DNA of 64,000 nucleotides from Thunnus maccoyii (GCF_910596095.1 NC_056534.1:7867990-7931989); one strand, 5' to 3'; shown: positions 25,684 to 37,325, counted from the stretch's first letter. Numbers and translations are program-made. The notes: generated by a model not told the origin, from the sequence alone.

Positions 25684-27045
25684 CAGTGCTGCTTGAAAGT
25701 TTGTGAACCCTTTAGAATTTTCTCTATTTCTGCATAAATATGACCTAAATATAATATGACCCACACATCCTAAAACTAGATAAAGGGAACCTAATTAAAC
25801 AAATGAGACAAAAACACTAAACTTTTTTATTTATTTATTGAGGAAAATTATCCAATCTTACATATTTGTGTGGGGCAAAAGTATGAATCCTTGCTTTCAG
25901 TAACTGGTGTGACCCCCTTTTGCAGCAATAACTTCAACCAGACGTTTTCAGTAACTGTTTTATCAGCCCTGCACATTGGCTTGGAGGAATTTTAGCCCTT
26001 TCCTTATTACAGAACGGTCTCAACTCGGGGATGTTGGTGGGCTTCTTCGCATGAAATGCCCACTTCAGGTCCTCCCACAGCATGTGCACTTTGACTCTGC
26101 CATTTCGAAACATTAACTTTCTTCTGCTCTAACCATTCTTTGGTAGAGTGATCTGTTTGTTTAGGGTCGTTGTCTTGCTGCATGACCCATTTCCTGTTGA
26201 GCTTCAGTTCACAGATGGATACCTTGACATTTTCCTGTAGAATTTGCTGGTTCAACTCAGAACTTGTAGCTCCATCAATGACTGCAAGCTGTCCTGGTTC
26301 AGAGGCAGCAAAGCAGCCCAAACCATGATACTACTACCTTGTTTCACAGATGGGATAAGGTTCTTATGCTGGAATGCAATGTTTGCTCATTGCCAAACAT
26401 AACGCTTGTCATTCAAGCTCAAAAGTTCAATTTTGGTCTCATCCAATTGCTTTCTTATCCACGTGGTCTTGAGCAAACCATAGACAGCAGCAATGTTCTT
26501 TTTGGAGATAAGTGGAAGAGAGAAGTAGTTTTTCCTTGCAACTCTGCCATGCACACCACTGATGTTCAGTGTTCTCCTGATGGTTTGCACATTGACTGTA
26601 GCCACTGCAAGAGAGACCTTTAGTTTCCTAGATGTTACGCTGGAGTCGCTTGTGGCCTCCCAGACTATTACACATCTTGATCTTGTTGTGATCTTTGTTG
26701 GTCAACCACTCCTGCGGAGGGTAACAGTGGTGTTGGATGTCCTCCATTTGTACACGATCTGCCTGACAGTCGACTGGTGGAGTCCAAACTATTTAGAAAT
26801 GGTTTGAGTTTGATAGTGAAGAGATTTCTCTTTAAATAAGGCAGTGCCTCCCAGACTCACACTTGAGTAACATTGGGTCATTTTTCTCAATAAATAAACA
26901 TGTGTAAGGTTTTTGTCTCATTTGGTTATTTAATGTCTCTTTATCTAGTTTTAGGACTTGTATGGAAATCTAATCATGTTTTAAGTCATATTTATGCAGA
27001 AGTAGAGATAATTCTAAAGGTTTCACAAACTGTCAAGCAGCACTG
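25684..27045 (-). mobile_element. Degenerate Tc1/mariner transposon
   Basis: Terminal inverted repeats begin cagtgctgcttgaaagtttg at the left and the complementary end finishes at 27045, flanked by TA (25682-25683 and 27046-27047). Between them the minus strand carries a broken Tc1-type transposase: VNVQTIRRTLN and HGRVARKN near 26600-26530, then WVMQQDNDPKQT, a WLEQKKVNV stretch and SKWQSQSA near 26190-26080. Frames are interrupted by stops and shifts, so it is inactive. Antisense frames on the plus strand are shadows. Confidence 0.9.
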
Positions 27046-27279
27046 TATGTATCACTCACACCTCTACTATTTCTGAATGTCTAAAAAACAAGTTCTCACT
27101 CGTTGAAAAAAAGGTGAGAAAAAGGTGGTTGAACTGCAAGATCCTCTTAAAGTCATAGTATGCCATTTTAAGTATCACATTCATACTGCTCTGTGGTTTA
27201 AACCTAGTGTAGAATAGTAGTATCAGTGACAAATTTTTGTTGTTTGTAGTTTCTGTAACATACGATTCAGGATATCAAA

Positions 27280-27545
27280 GCACATATGAAAAGGACTGAG
27301 AGATTTGTCAATGGATGCCTGAGAAGGTTATATGGTTTCTGACCTAACAAGATCACAAACCTGAAATTGTACAGAAATAAACATAAGCAAAAACATCATC
27401 ACTAAAATAAGGCAGAAGCTTCAAATAGAGGAAGATTTCATCCCAAAGATTGCTTTAAGATAGACTCTTCCAGTCAAAAGTAAACCTGGGAGACCAAAAA
27501 TGACCGGATGTAGAACTATGATAGATGATCTAGCCAAGAGGAACT
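27280..27545 (+). mobile_element. Non-LTR retrotransposon remnant (C-terminal part of ORF2)
   Basis: Reading plus strand from 27286 gives MKRTERFVNGCLRRLYGF, a stop, then PNKITNLKLYRNK. Further on, in a shifted frame, KPGRPKMTGCRTMIDDLA. This order (F..CLRR.....IxN.xLY, then GRP..T....I.DL) is the usual end of LINE ORF2 proteins. Several stops make it a fossil. It abuts the foldback element at 27550. Confidence 0.5.
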
Positions 27546-27549
27546 TAAA

Positions 27550-28113
27550 TGACAGGTCTGTCTTAAATAGTCATGTGCCCATATGAACACTGAAACAGGT
27601 TTTTTTTTCTTGTTGTAATCATTCCTCCTGCTCATACTGACCATTAGTAGATCCCCTCCAAATGTGTTTACAATGTAAGTGATAGGGTACAAAATCCACA
27701 GCCATCATCTTGAGCAGAAAATGTATTTGAAAGTTTATCTGAAGCTAATATGAGGCTTCAGCCTTATGAGTTAGTCACAGTTACAGTTACAATTTAAAGC
27801 GTGTTTTCCCTTTCAGCTGCAGTGGAAGGACAGTAACAAAAAGATAATGTGGCTCTAAAAAGACAGTAACTTTGAAAGATATTGACTTCATTTGACTAAT
27901 TTGGATGACTGAAGCCTCATATTAGCTTCAAGTAAGGAGAGTTGGGGATTTTGTCCCCCATCACTTACATTGTAAGTGCAGTATGAGGGGATCTTTTAAT
28001 GGCCAGTATGAACAGGAGGAATGATTACAGCAAGAAAATCTTGTGTAGATGTACATTTAGGCACCTGACTGTTGTTTTAGGACAGAATTATAAAACTGTG
28101 AAGCTATCCTTTA
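27550..28113. mobile_element. Long foldback MITE, copy A
   Basis: Left arm (gtctgtcttaaatagtcatg, then aatcattcctcctgctcata and ctgaccattagtagatcccc) is complementary to the right arm (ggggatcttttaatggccag, then gaacaggaggaatgattaca and cacctgactgttgttttagg). Arms are 100-120 bp. The central part holds a second inverted pair (tgaggcttcag...agctaatatgaggcttcagcc). A closely related copy is at 47115-47742. Confidence 0.85.
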
Positions 28114-28449
28114 ACTTGGGGTGAGGCACAACATGTTGCCAAGAACAGTGAGGCTCATTGTCGCCAAATTGTCGTCACAAGAGACGAAGTAGATTGCATA
28201 ACTCCACCTCATTAATAATAAATGTAATGAGATCACACTGATCTGATGACAAAAACGTATCTACAGTCTACTTACATTTGCTTTGTGTTACACCAACCTG
28301 ATAATTGTAATCCACTACTACTCCTCAGTTTGGGCAACAGGGATTTTACTTTGAATAATCTATACAACTTGAATTATATGTAATACGTAGGTGCATTAAC
28401 TGTAAAAATAGAAAGATCAAACTACCCTCCAAGGTGAGCCCCCCGAACC

Positions 28450-28453
<4 letters not shown>

Positions 28454-28483
<30 letters not shown>
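28454..28483 (+). repeat. (CA)n microsatellite
   Basis: About 15 uninterrupted CA units, followed by a short (ATA)/(AAT)n run at 28633-28658. The 28-29 kb interval otherwise shows no gene. Confidence 0.9.
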
Positions 28484-28487
<4 letters not shown>

Positions 28488-29406
28488 ACCCCTCCCTGTT
28501 CTCTCACCTACCAACATTCACACTCTTATCTCTCCCCCGTTTCTGCACATGACTTTTGCACTATTACCATGTTTATGATGCCATTTGCACATATCTAATA
28601 CATATACTTCATATATATACTACCTCATATTTAATAATAATAATAATAATAATAATAAGTTTGTACATATGTTGATATTTTTCTTAGTTTTACTATATTA
28701 TATTACTATATATTTACTATATTGTGTCCCACTATGTGTATTTACTGTGTTTATTTTATGCCATGTATGTCCCTATGTGCAGAATTGCACAATTTCTCTA
28801 AAACAGCTAACGTTAACCCAAGTGCACACAGCAACTCTGGGCTTCAAACCGGTTCCAGTGCAAACCAAAGGGTGACGTCATGCCTCGCTACATCCATCTT
28901 TAGCTATATGCAGTCTATTCTAAAGTGGCAGATCCCTGTTTGAGGACACTTTCTGTGCTCTGATTTTGAATGCTAATTTGCAGGTGGATACGGCTCGTAA
29001 GCTCAACATTATTGGACTGACAAGACTGGTTCAGTGTAAAATTAGTAGTGTGCAATCGCTGCTGACTTCTGCATCTGATCTTCTGCTTTTCAAATCTTTT
29101 AAGTCTGACTCAGTATATGACTCATTTCCAATACTAGCCGCAGTTCACTGGTATTTAAGTCAAGTCTTCCAGGCTAAAGTCATTAGATCATGTCTGAAGT
29201 CATTAGATAATGACAAAGAGATCAGTCATATGACCTGAAGTAAGAAAGTTCAACTTTATTTAATAACTTGATATTCCAAAATCCCTGACAATAGAAACTC
29301 TGTCCTCAGCTGCTGTACTGTCCACCAACTCTCCCAACTGATGCTCTGAACTTATCCAGCATTTCCCAAATGAACGTGGGAAATTCAAGCGACTCAGTTC
29401 AGTCAA

Positions 29407-29457
29407 CCACATCTCACAATGAGCCATTGTCAGTGGTTCATTGTGTGTGAGATGTGG
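29407..29457. repeat. Hairpin-forming inverted repeat
   Basis: Arms ccacatctcacaatgagcca (29407-29426) and its near-complement (29434-29457, with a 4-nt TGTG insertion and one mismatch) enclose a 7-nt loop. The structure stands alone in the gene-poor interval and belongs to no repeat I recognise. Confidence 0.65.
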
Positions 29458-30289
29458 CTGGGGAAGCTGTCTGGGGAAGCAGCACTGGTCACAATCACAT
29501 GAACAAATCAAGATCTTTTTCGAGTCTCTCTTCATCAGCCGCCGTCTGCTCGACAGTCAACCTCCTTCTCACCCCTTTCTTAAAGGACTTTTATTGCTCT
29601 GCTTATATCGGTCTTCTTTTGACATTTGGACTTCCCCTAACCTGCTCCAACAGTGAAATGAAACAGCTGACACTCTTCTCTCTCTTTTTTTTTTCTCTTT
29701 CGTCTTTCTTCTTTGTTTCACAGAGACACAAGTGCAGAAAACCCCCCACAAACTACACACGTACATAAAACACACACAAACCACTTCCTAACCATCTTAT
29801 TTTCCCAGCAAGCTACTGTTGTTTCCACTAAGAAAAGAAAATCAAGTCACTTGTATCCACCACATCTGTTCTTTCTTCCTTGCACTCTCACATACAGAAT
29901 TTTCTTCATGATACTAGTGTAAAGACTACTAATGTCACAGCCTCTATGAGATGCCATACAGGCAGGCATGAAACAACCTATCTCAGTCTTGTTAGCATGC
30001 TAGCTGAGGTAGCTAGTTTCTCATGTGGTGAGAACATTTCAGTCAACTCCTTTCTTTAGAGTAGAACATGTAGTACAACAGTGTGGGAAATAAAGGCCAT
30101 TCAGGATGTTCCATTTTTGATGAAATATTATGATTCAGGGTTTATTGTGCACAAGATGTCATTACTCATCCTTTTACAAATGAACCTCTGCTGAAATAAG
30201 GGATTGTCCAATGTTTTTGTCACTCAAGCCTTGCTATGGTCAAATACAGCCTGTAGCAGGTTGCAGTGCTTGTATCAATTAGAGTAAAT

Positions 30290-30695
30290 TAACCTTAGTT
30301 GTTGTTTTTGAAACACTTAACCTTAAACAACCCTATTTAGCATTCATAAGCAGTATATAAACATTTAATGAATGGTCGATAACATGCTATAAGCAGATAT
30401 CAGGGCATTTTTAAGTGTTCATTAATGTACAGTATTTGTCAGCAATTATAACTTCTCTGACGAAGACAGATTTTATATCATTACAACTGTATTTTACTGT
30501 ATCATCATTCATTATAATGGTTTATACATCAACCTCCACTAATGGGTGCCAACAAGAGGAGTGCTTATTGCTGACAGATTTATTAATGAACATTTATATC
30601 TGCTTACAACTACATTATAGTTTACTATAAACCATGTATTGACTGAACTGATTGTAAATGCCAAACGGGTGAATTAAACTAAAGTGTTACCTTGT
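30290..30695. mobile_element. Foldback MITE
   Basis: Left (aagcagatatcagggcattt, then aagtgttcattaatgtacag, then ttgtcagcaa) mirrors right (ttgctgacagatttattaat, then gaacatttatatctgctta). The outer ends read approximately gaaacacttaacc and aaagtgttacc. No coding sequence. The flanks 28114-30289 and 30696-31550 show no gene that I can support. Confidence 0.6.
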
Positions 30696-31556
30696 TTGGT
30701 AGGGGATTTTTGACTCAACTGTCGCAAAATGAGTTGGCTGTGGTTGCTTACAGAAACATATTTTTCCTTTTTTTTTTCAGTGTGTAAACAACTGTGAAGA
30801 GGAAGTATGGGTATTACACATTAACTTGTCTTGATGTTGCATCTCTCCTGCTATAAGATAAGACAGGTAGACAGTGGCAAACTGGCTCCATTTAACTGAT
30901 TCATGAAAAAAAAATCAATGAGATAGCCATTGTTGGTTACGGACCATTGTTACTGCACTTTAATATGGTGCATAATGCTAGATGGCGCCGCACAATCTCA
31001 ATATTAATAATAGTAATGATTTACTTCAATTGAATATAGAATATACATAACGGACAATTGTAATAAAGTTATAACCGGATGATGGTGGGAGAGAGAGATT
31101 AGCATGACCCGCAGCAGCATCATGTAGCATGTAGGAGTTAGAAGCATAATCTGAAACAGCAGCACCAGCATGACTGATCAGCAGAGTGTAGAACCGCAGA
31201 CCTTGGTGATCCCCTGATTTTTTCTTTCCATAACCACCAGCAGGCCAACATTTTTTTTTTTTTTTAATGAAATAATGTGATATGTTGTCATGAAACAGAA
31301 TGGATTACAGTCCTTTTACTGATAACCTAAACTGTTGTGTAGCGCCATCGTCAGGTCAATACTTTTTGTTTGACATCAGCGTTGTCACTGTAAGCATGTT
31401 GCTAGAATATAATTCAAAGTTCAGCCTCGCAGAGCAGCTTGTAGACTTCCGTTTGAATTAGGTGAACAGATGCTTTAATAGGCTAAAAAATAGATGTAAG
31501 ACTATTGATGTGGCCTTTTTCATACACCATCACTATTACTATTTACTTGGGTCCCT

Positions 31557-31583
31557 TCTCTCTCTCTCTCTCTCTCTCTCTCT
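31557..31583 (+). repeat. (TC)n microsatellite
   Basis: TC dinucleotides followed by a pyrimidine-rich stretch to about 31690. A separate (ATC)n trinucleotide run sits at about 32134-32164. Confidence 0.85.
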
Positions 31584-32379
31584 GTCCTCCCTCCCACACC
31601 TCCCACACACTGTTTGATTTTCCCTCTGTCTCTCACTTCCTCCACTTCCTCTCACCATCCAACACATACACCATTTCTCGCTCTCAAACACTCTTTCTGC
31701 CCCCACATATCTGTGTTTCTCTTTATATTCTTGCTAACATCTCTGTCTTCTTGTAAGAATACTTAGTGTGTATATATGTCAGGATGTCATGGTTTGTCTG
31801 AGGGTATTACAAAGCCTAGTTCCTTACTTTGATACAGACACCATGCAAAGGATTTTCATCATTTTTCATTATATTATTCATTATGATAGGGCTAAAATGT
31901 TCCACAATAATATATCTGTGTGTAGGGACACTGTTCACTAAATTCGGGACTTCTATTACATATCCAAACACCAAACATTTGCTGTCACTGTCATGTTTCA
32001 TTAGAAGACCATAAGCAAGTAAATGGACCTTGAATTCAGATTATTTTGTCACACGTCATTGTAATGACTTTTCTTGCTTTGAAATAAAAAATGTTTAAAT
32101 TCAAGTTTTATCAACAACAACTTGCTGTGTCATTATCATCATCATCATCATCATCATCATCATCGTCACTCACACACAGATCCAAACTAAAACCATTTCT
32201 AATCTGGCCTCAAAGCGCCTCCTGAACAAACCAAACTTGACCCTACCATCCTCTCCATCATCATTATTCACTTTTTGTGCATCATTTCCCATTCATTCAT
32301 TCATTCATTACTCTGAAAAAGAAGTTTGACCTACATCAGAAAATGGCTCTTGATTAAAAAAATGTCTATAAAAACTTAC

Positions 32380-32700
32380 CTGTCCTGTGTCGTTCAGTGG
32401 AGGAACCTTCCCCTTTCGTGACTGTTTCTTATAACTAAAATTCAAAATGATTGATCAGTTGTTTCCACGCCTGTAGACTCATTCAGACTGTGCTCTAAAG
32501 CGTCGCTTCAAACACAGGAGCTCTTGTCTCAGGATAGTGACGTGAGAGGTTTCCGGGTAAAGAAAAAAAAAGCTTCGTGGCAACTGTGGTTTCCCTTACA
32601 ATCATGATAAGCATTCATTTTTGAGAAGTATGAAACAAGAGGTAGATACCCCTCAGAGTTTCCTCTTTTTCTTACTGGCCAGCTTTTTTCACTTGCCGTT
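32380..32700 (-). other. Possible non-coding 5' exon
   Basis: On the minus strand the donor gacacaggacag|gtaagttt at 32380 follows a moderately GC-rich stretch including ctgaacgacacagg and an ETS-like ttccggg (plus strand about 32551). It would point toward il2rb, 10 kb away. This is a splice-signal observation only. Confidence 0.25.
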
Positions 32701-32959
32701 TCCATCATGCTGCCGTTCTTCTTCTTGTTCTGTTTTCTCACTTCAGAGTTTCAGTTAGTTGTTGTTTAAAATGTAATTGTTGTATATATGTATTTAAGTA
32801 ACAAGTATGGCATAACAGATGTTACTTCATACTGTGTTTGCACATGCGCCATGGCCAAGAAGGCTGCTTTACGCCTTTCCCCCTCTTTGTCTCAATTCCC
32901 TGCTGCTGGAGAGAGTGAGACAAGAATGGTTGTCAGTTATCCCTTCATAGTCCTGGTGC

Positions 32960-34060
32960 GCCATCCCAGGAGGCGGGCTCGATAGGTGATAGGCACCCTG
33001 CCCACGTTAGGCCAACCTCTCCGGGCTTGGATCCTTGGAGAGGGATAGGCTGATGAGGGCTGGACTGCCCACACGGGTCATGTAGACTATCCAGTGAGAG
33101 CGGGAGGCAGGGAGGCAAAACTGCACCTCTTGTGCCCAGTTCCTGAATGCACAGCCCCCTTTCGGTGCACTGAACAGCTTTTTGTGTGGTATGGAGAGGG
33201 AGCACCAAGCTAGTTGGCTTTGTGAGTGCATTTCCCAAGCTTACCGGCAGACAGGTAAGGACCTCTCCACTGTGGTCTAAGCGCATTCCACATGTGGCGT
33301 GGCAGCATCTACAGCCTTGTTCAGTGGGGTGAGTGTCGACGACATACGCATCGTGGCTTCCTGGTCTACATCTTGTCTGTTCATAAGGTTCTAACTCTTG
33401 GACATGATCCTTTGAAGGTCTGTACTCACAGGTGCACAGGTGGTGTGAGTGTCTGTGGTACATCATTATATGCCTGCATTCTCCTTTGATCCAAGATGAC
33501 TTGGAAAATGGGGTCTGCAGGGTGTTTGCTGTATGACCTATGACCCCTGCAAGGTTGGGCCATGTTTTCACCCAGCTCAGGTCCATTTTAACTGGACTGG
33601 GTTGGGCCCCCTACTACTCCACTTAAGTGGCTGGGATTATAAAGTAGTGGGAGGGCCGCAGCAACTAACTTGTAGCCGGTTGGGCTCAGTGAGGCAGGTT
33701 GATGACATGTTGTGGACAGGCGAACATTCAGAGTCCAGTAGAGGGCCGAGCCTGTGTGAGATAGAACAAAGGTTATGATATTGTAACCCTAGTTCTATAA
33801 GCACAGGTGGAGCCTTCAACCTATGGACTCTGCTTCTCCTTCGCTGTCCACTGAAGTGGTTTCAGATAGTGAGCAGCAGTGAGACGCTGCATATATAGTG
33901 TGCAAAACACACGTAATTGGTAGGCGCATCCTGACTGGCTGGTTACATACCTGCAAATTTAAGTGAGCGATTGCATGCATATGATAGGAAGAGAGTGTCC
34001 AGTAGAGGGCTCCGCCTGTGCTTACAGAACTGAGGTTATAATATCATAACCTTCGTTATT
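32960..34060 (+). mobile_element. Degenerate DIRS-type retrotransposon, 3' part with tyrosine recombinase remnant
   Basis: Plus-strand frames read LHLLCPVPE near 33122, TEQLFVWYGEG near 33170, then, after a frame change, SWLCECISQAY at about 33210 and, from 33281, AHSTCGVAAS followed by GVSVDDIRIVASWST, ending in a stop near 33395. This is the C-terminal half of the tyrosine recombinase of DIRS elements, including the HSTxG block; the tail usually ending in F.RFY is broken. After it come the ends: about 33763-33812 and about 34010-34056 are inverted copies of each other, and each is itself palindromic around ggttatgatattgtaacc. A direct repeat (gtccagtagagggc) precedes each. In-frame stops show it is dead. 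Confidence 0.8.
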
Positions 34061-34179
34061 TGATGATATAAAAAGAGGGTTTGACTGTGACAGCAACTCT
34101 CAAACCTTCATCAGGCGGCAGGATGGCTGAGAGGGCGTGTCCCGCAGGCTATCATCCCACTGCTTCCCACTCTTCTATC

Positions 34180-34310
34180 CAGACTCTGGCCTCAAATAAC
34201 GTCACACAAGCAAGGTGGCAGCTCCCAAAAAGGAGATATTTTGGCCTCACTTTTGCATGGAAGTGAAGTGAGGCAAGTGAAGACGTGTCATCCATATTTA
34301 TATACAGTCA
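34180..34310 (+). repeat. Dispersed teleost repeat fragment
   Basis: Contains aaggtggcagctcccaaaaa, atattttggcctcacttttg and gacgtgtcatccatatttat, a phrase set common in fish introns. Immediately right of the DIRS remnant. No gene in 34310-35180. Confidence 0.5.
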
Positions 34311-35179
34311 GTGGTCTTGTCTCTTTGGGGTTGGTGCTGTCAGTGTCAGAGCTTCTGTGTGAGACGCTTCAGTTGGTAAATGTGTGTTTTTCAGTCTTAT
34401 TTTGGGACAGCCCTCGGGGCTCCACTGTAAATGCCCCCTGAAGATGTAATGAAATTGTTCACACCAATTCATTTTGAAAGAGCAACAGGCAGTGGGGAAA
34501 CTCTTAACACTGGACTGCCCGACCAATGGTGTAACTTCACCACTCAGTGAGTGAATCAGTCAGTCAGTGACAGACATCCGGGTTATAGGGCTGGTCAGTG
34601 GCCGGTCCAGCGAAAAATGTGTTTTTCTTCTTGTTTCTTCAGTTGGATGTTTGAGCTTCACTGTGCAGAATGATGTCTAAATGAATGATTAATGTCAGTT
34701 TGTTTTCACATTAATCTGCTGAAGGGGGAAAGTGTCTCTGTACTCACCTTTAATCTGAGTTCAAGTGGTGTACCTACAGGCAGGATTTATGACATCACAA
34801 CTAGTTTGTAGCCAATTGCAGTCCGGTTCACAACTTACACAGGAGGGGCCTCCCGAATACAAACACTGAGAATGGACCTCTCAATAAAGCAGGAGACATC
34901 TTGTGTCCAGCAGTTAAACTTTTGAAATGAAAAACATTTGCATTTGTTTATTCTGGGCTTTTCAACATGAGAGAATGAGGCGTTTCACAGATTTATAATG
35001 AGGTGATGGGACTTTTTGTGGAAAAACCATATCAGGAACAATATTGGTCAAGACAGAATATTTTATGTCTCGTCAGGAGAGGAACTTTAAAATACCCCAG
35101 ACACACCCTTCAAACTCAAGGACACTTAATTTCATGCTTCCATTTCTCCTTACTCAAAGGATACATTAGGATTTTTGAG

Positions 35180-35340
35180 TCTACTTTAAAGAAATAGTTT
35201 GAAATGTTGTGAAATATGTTTTTTTCTCTTTCTTGCTGAGAGTTAGATGAAAAGATCAATACCACTCTCATGTTTGTACAGTAAATATTAAGCCGGTTGC
35301 CTAGCATAAAGACTGGAAGAAGGGGGACACAGCTGAATTT
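35180..35340 (+). mobile_element. Foldback MITE (cttagcataaagactggaaa family), partial copy 2
   Basis: Contains ctttcttgctgagagttaga, agatcaataccactctcatg and cctagcataaagactggaag. This corresponds to one arm of the family at 20995-21475. The other arm is missing. Confidence 0.75.
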
Positions 35341-35890
35341 GAAATTATTTGACTTTGGTGCTCCCTAGTGGTCAATGACACGGTGTCAGACGGCAACAAA
35401 CACTGCTAATGGTGCCAAACAAAATGTTCAAGTTGCTTTTGCAAAATTAACAGTTACCCTTCACAGCATCAGTCCACAGTAAAAATACCAATACCAAAAC
35501 AAACACTTTTAGCTGTATTAATAATTTGTAATTTGTGTAATAATAAAATGTAATTTAGCTGTTATCCAGACTGACCACCATGAACTGTCATTTATTTAAA
35601 TAAAGATCACTAAATTAGCTTGTTAAGCTACTGTACACCCATGTTTATAGATAATTTGTTTTCCAGATTTGATTATGTCACACATCATCAGGTAAGCAAT
35701 TAGCAGCTGGACATTTGTCTTTGTTGTGTATGGAGTAAGCACATCCAAAGTCATTAATTTCTGTGTTTAAATATTCAAATGAAGAAGCACCTCAACCCCA
35801 TCAAATTCATGCTGGTGCCTAAAAACTCTTAAAGGAAGACAACCGCACAAAGACTTTCTCGTTTCATGAACGTCTTGTTTATTCAAACTG

Positions 35891-35973
35891 CATTGTGCTG
35901 AATCAAAGCCCCGTCCCGTCTGGCCAGTGATGAAGGCGAAAGCTGAAACATTGTGCTTTGATTCAGCACAATG
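35891..35973. repeat. Perfect 18-bp inverted repeat at a retroelement tail
   Basis: Arms cattgtgctgaatcaaag (35891-35908) and ctttgattcagcacaatg (35956-35973) are exact reverse complements 47 bp apart. The sequence between and after (gatgaaggcgaaagctgaaa, ctgaataaagaagaagttga) resembles the 3' end of a retroelement family, so this may be two truncated tails facing each other. Confidence 0.6.
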
Positions 35974-36495
35974 TCTGTCTGAATAAAGAAGAAGTTGATG
36001 AAACAAGCAAGTCTGTGTGCGGTCCTCCTCCTTCAGGTGTTTAAAATATTCCATAACACCCTGATTCATATTCACAGTTGCTTTGATTCAACATTATTTC
36101 TTGATATAAAAACTCAGCAAAACATTTGTTCATCAGTGAGGAGGACACCAGTGAACACAGCCAGAATAACAAACAGAGGATGGCTTTCTATCTAACCGAA
36201 TGCCATTTGAATTAAAATGCTTTTTCAAAACAGGCACAACAATAACACCATGAAGTTTTGTGTCATCTGACTCCATACTACAGTTGTACTCTGTGCTTTA
36301 AGTAAAATCTCATGAGGCTTTGCTGCCTTCAATCATTCAAGTCATTAAAGTACACATGTTACTAATTGTCTAACATATCATGTCAATCTTGAAATCAGAC
36401 TTCACTGGCATAAAAAAAAAAGATTTTTGATATTTTTACAGTTGCTTTAAGAAAATAACATTTTAAGAGTCAACACCAAAACTGGATATATTACA

Positions 36496-36511
36496 TATAT
36501 ATATATATAAA
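36496..36511 (+). repeat. Short (TA)n run
   Basis: Eight TA units after an AT-rich stretch. The surrounding 36.0-37.1 kb has no recognised gene, apart from a short splice-flanked frame near 36624-36710 described in the findings. Confidence 0.6.
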
Positions 36512-37129
36512 ACTGGCAGTGCAGTTCCACTGTAGGTCAATCTATCTCTAACACTGTGCCAGTGAAACTCATGTTTACAGCAAGATAGAAGTAGTAGTTT
36601 CCTTATCAGATCAACACACTCACCAGTTAGGGCCAGGACGAGACGACTACTCCCTCAGGCTCGAACAGCAGAGTAGAAGAGCTCGGTTGACTCCTTTTCA
36701 TGGTACATCAATAAGAGAGAATAAGTAGACAATGGTGACCTTAACCTTATATCAACTTGAAACAAAAAGAGGAAGGCGAGGGGTTTCATTTCTTCTTTAT
36801 TTTAAGCCACATGGTTACCATGTTTGCATTTGGGAACAGCTTTGGAAGTTTTTTAACTTAACTTGACACCTTAGAGTTATTTACTGCAGCATATTTACTC
36901 TTATTTACTCTAAGTAATAGAGAGTTGTATGTATGTACCTGTATGAGTACCTATGTGTTAATATGTCAAAAAATGTCCTAGCAAGTGGCATCTAGTGGAA
37001 CGGACTTGGTAGAAATGTAATATAATACTCATAAGTATGTTTTAATTAGTGTATAATCCCTTGAAACTAAGAATCTCTGTATTTTCGTTAGCTTAGAATG
37101 AGCCCTTTATATCTACATAAAGAGTGGGT

Positions 37130-37325
37130 CCTCTTCCACGGAGGCCGCCATGTTGCACCGCCATGTTTCTACAGTAGCCCAGAACGGACAAACCAAACAC
37201 TGGTTATAGAGAGGGCCTTTTGTGTTTTTTGTGAGTTTCACGGCCACTGTAGGTTCTCCTACACACGAGGAAAGGGAAGGGGAGGGGTATTCAGTTGGTT
37301 GCAATCTGCAACCTCACTAAGAAGA
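37130..37325 (-). repeat. Dispersed teleost repeat, copy 2 (inverted relative of 14446-14560)
   Basis: Read on the minus strand it contains gaggttgcagattgcaacca, gaatacccctccccttccct and gtaggagaacctacagtggc, shared with 14446-14560. It then continues with cggtgcaacatggcggcctc, beyond what the first copy preserves. Confidence 0.75.

Noticed and set aside
26339-26807. Plus-strand frames inside the Tc1 element
   Set aside because: Shadows of the minus-strand transposase; no homology on this strand.
28585-28875. 96-codon frame with an Asn run
   Set aside because: The Asn run is an AAT microsatellite and the remainder is low-complexity; no splice context.
32945-33586. 213-codon open frame on the minus strand
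   Set aside because: It is the antisense of the DIRS recombinase remnant, which is recognisable on the plus strand; the frame has no protein features of its own.
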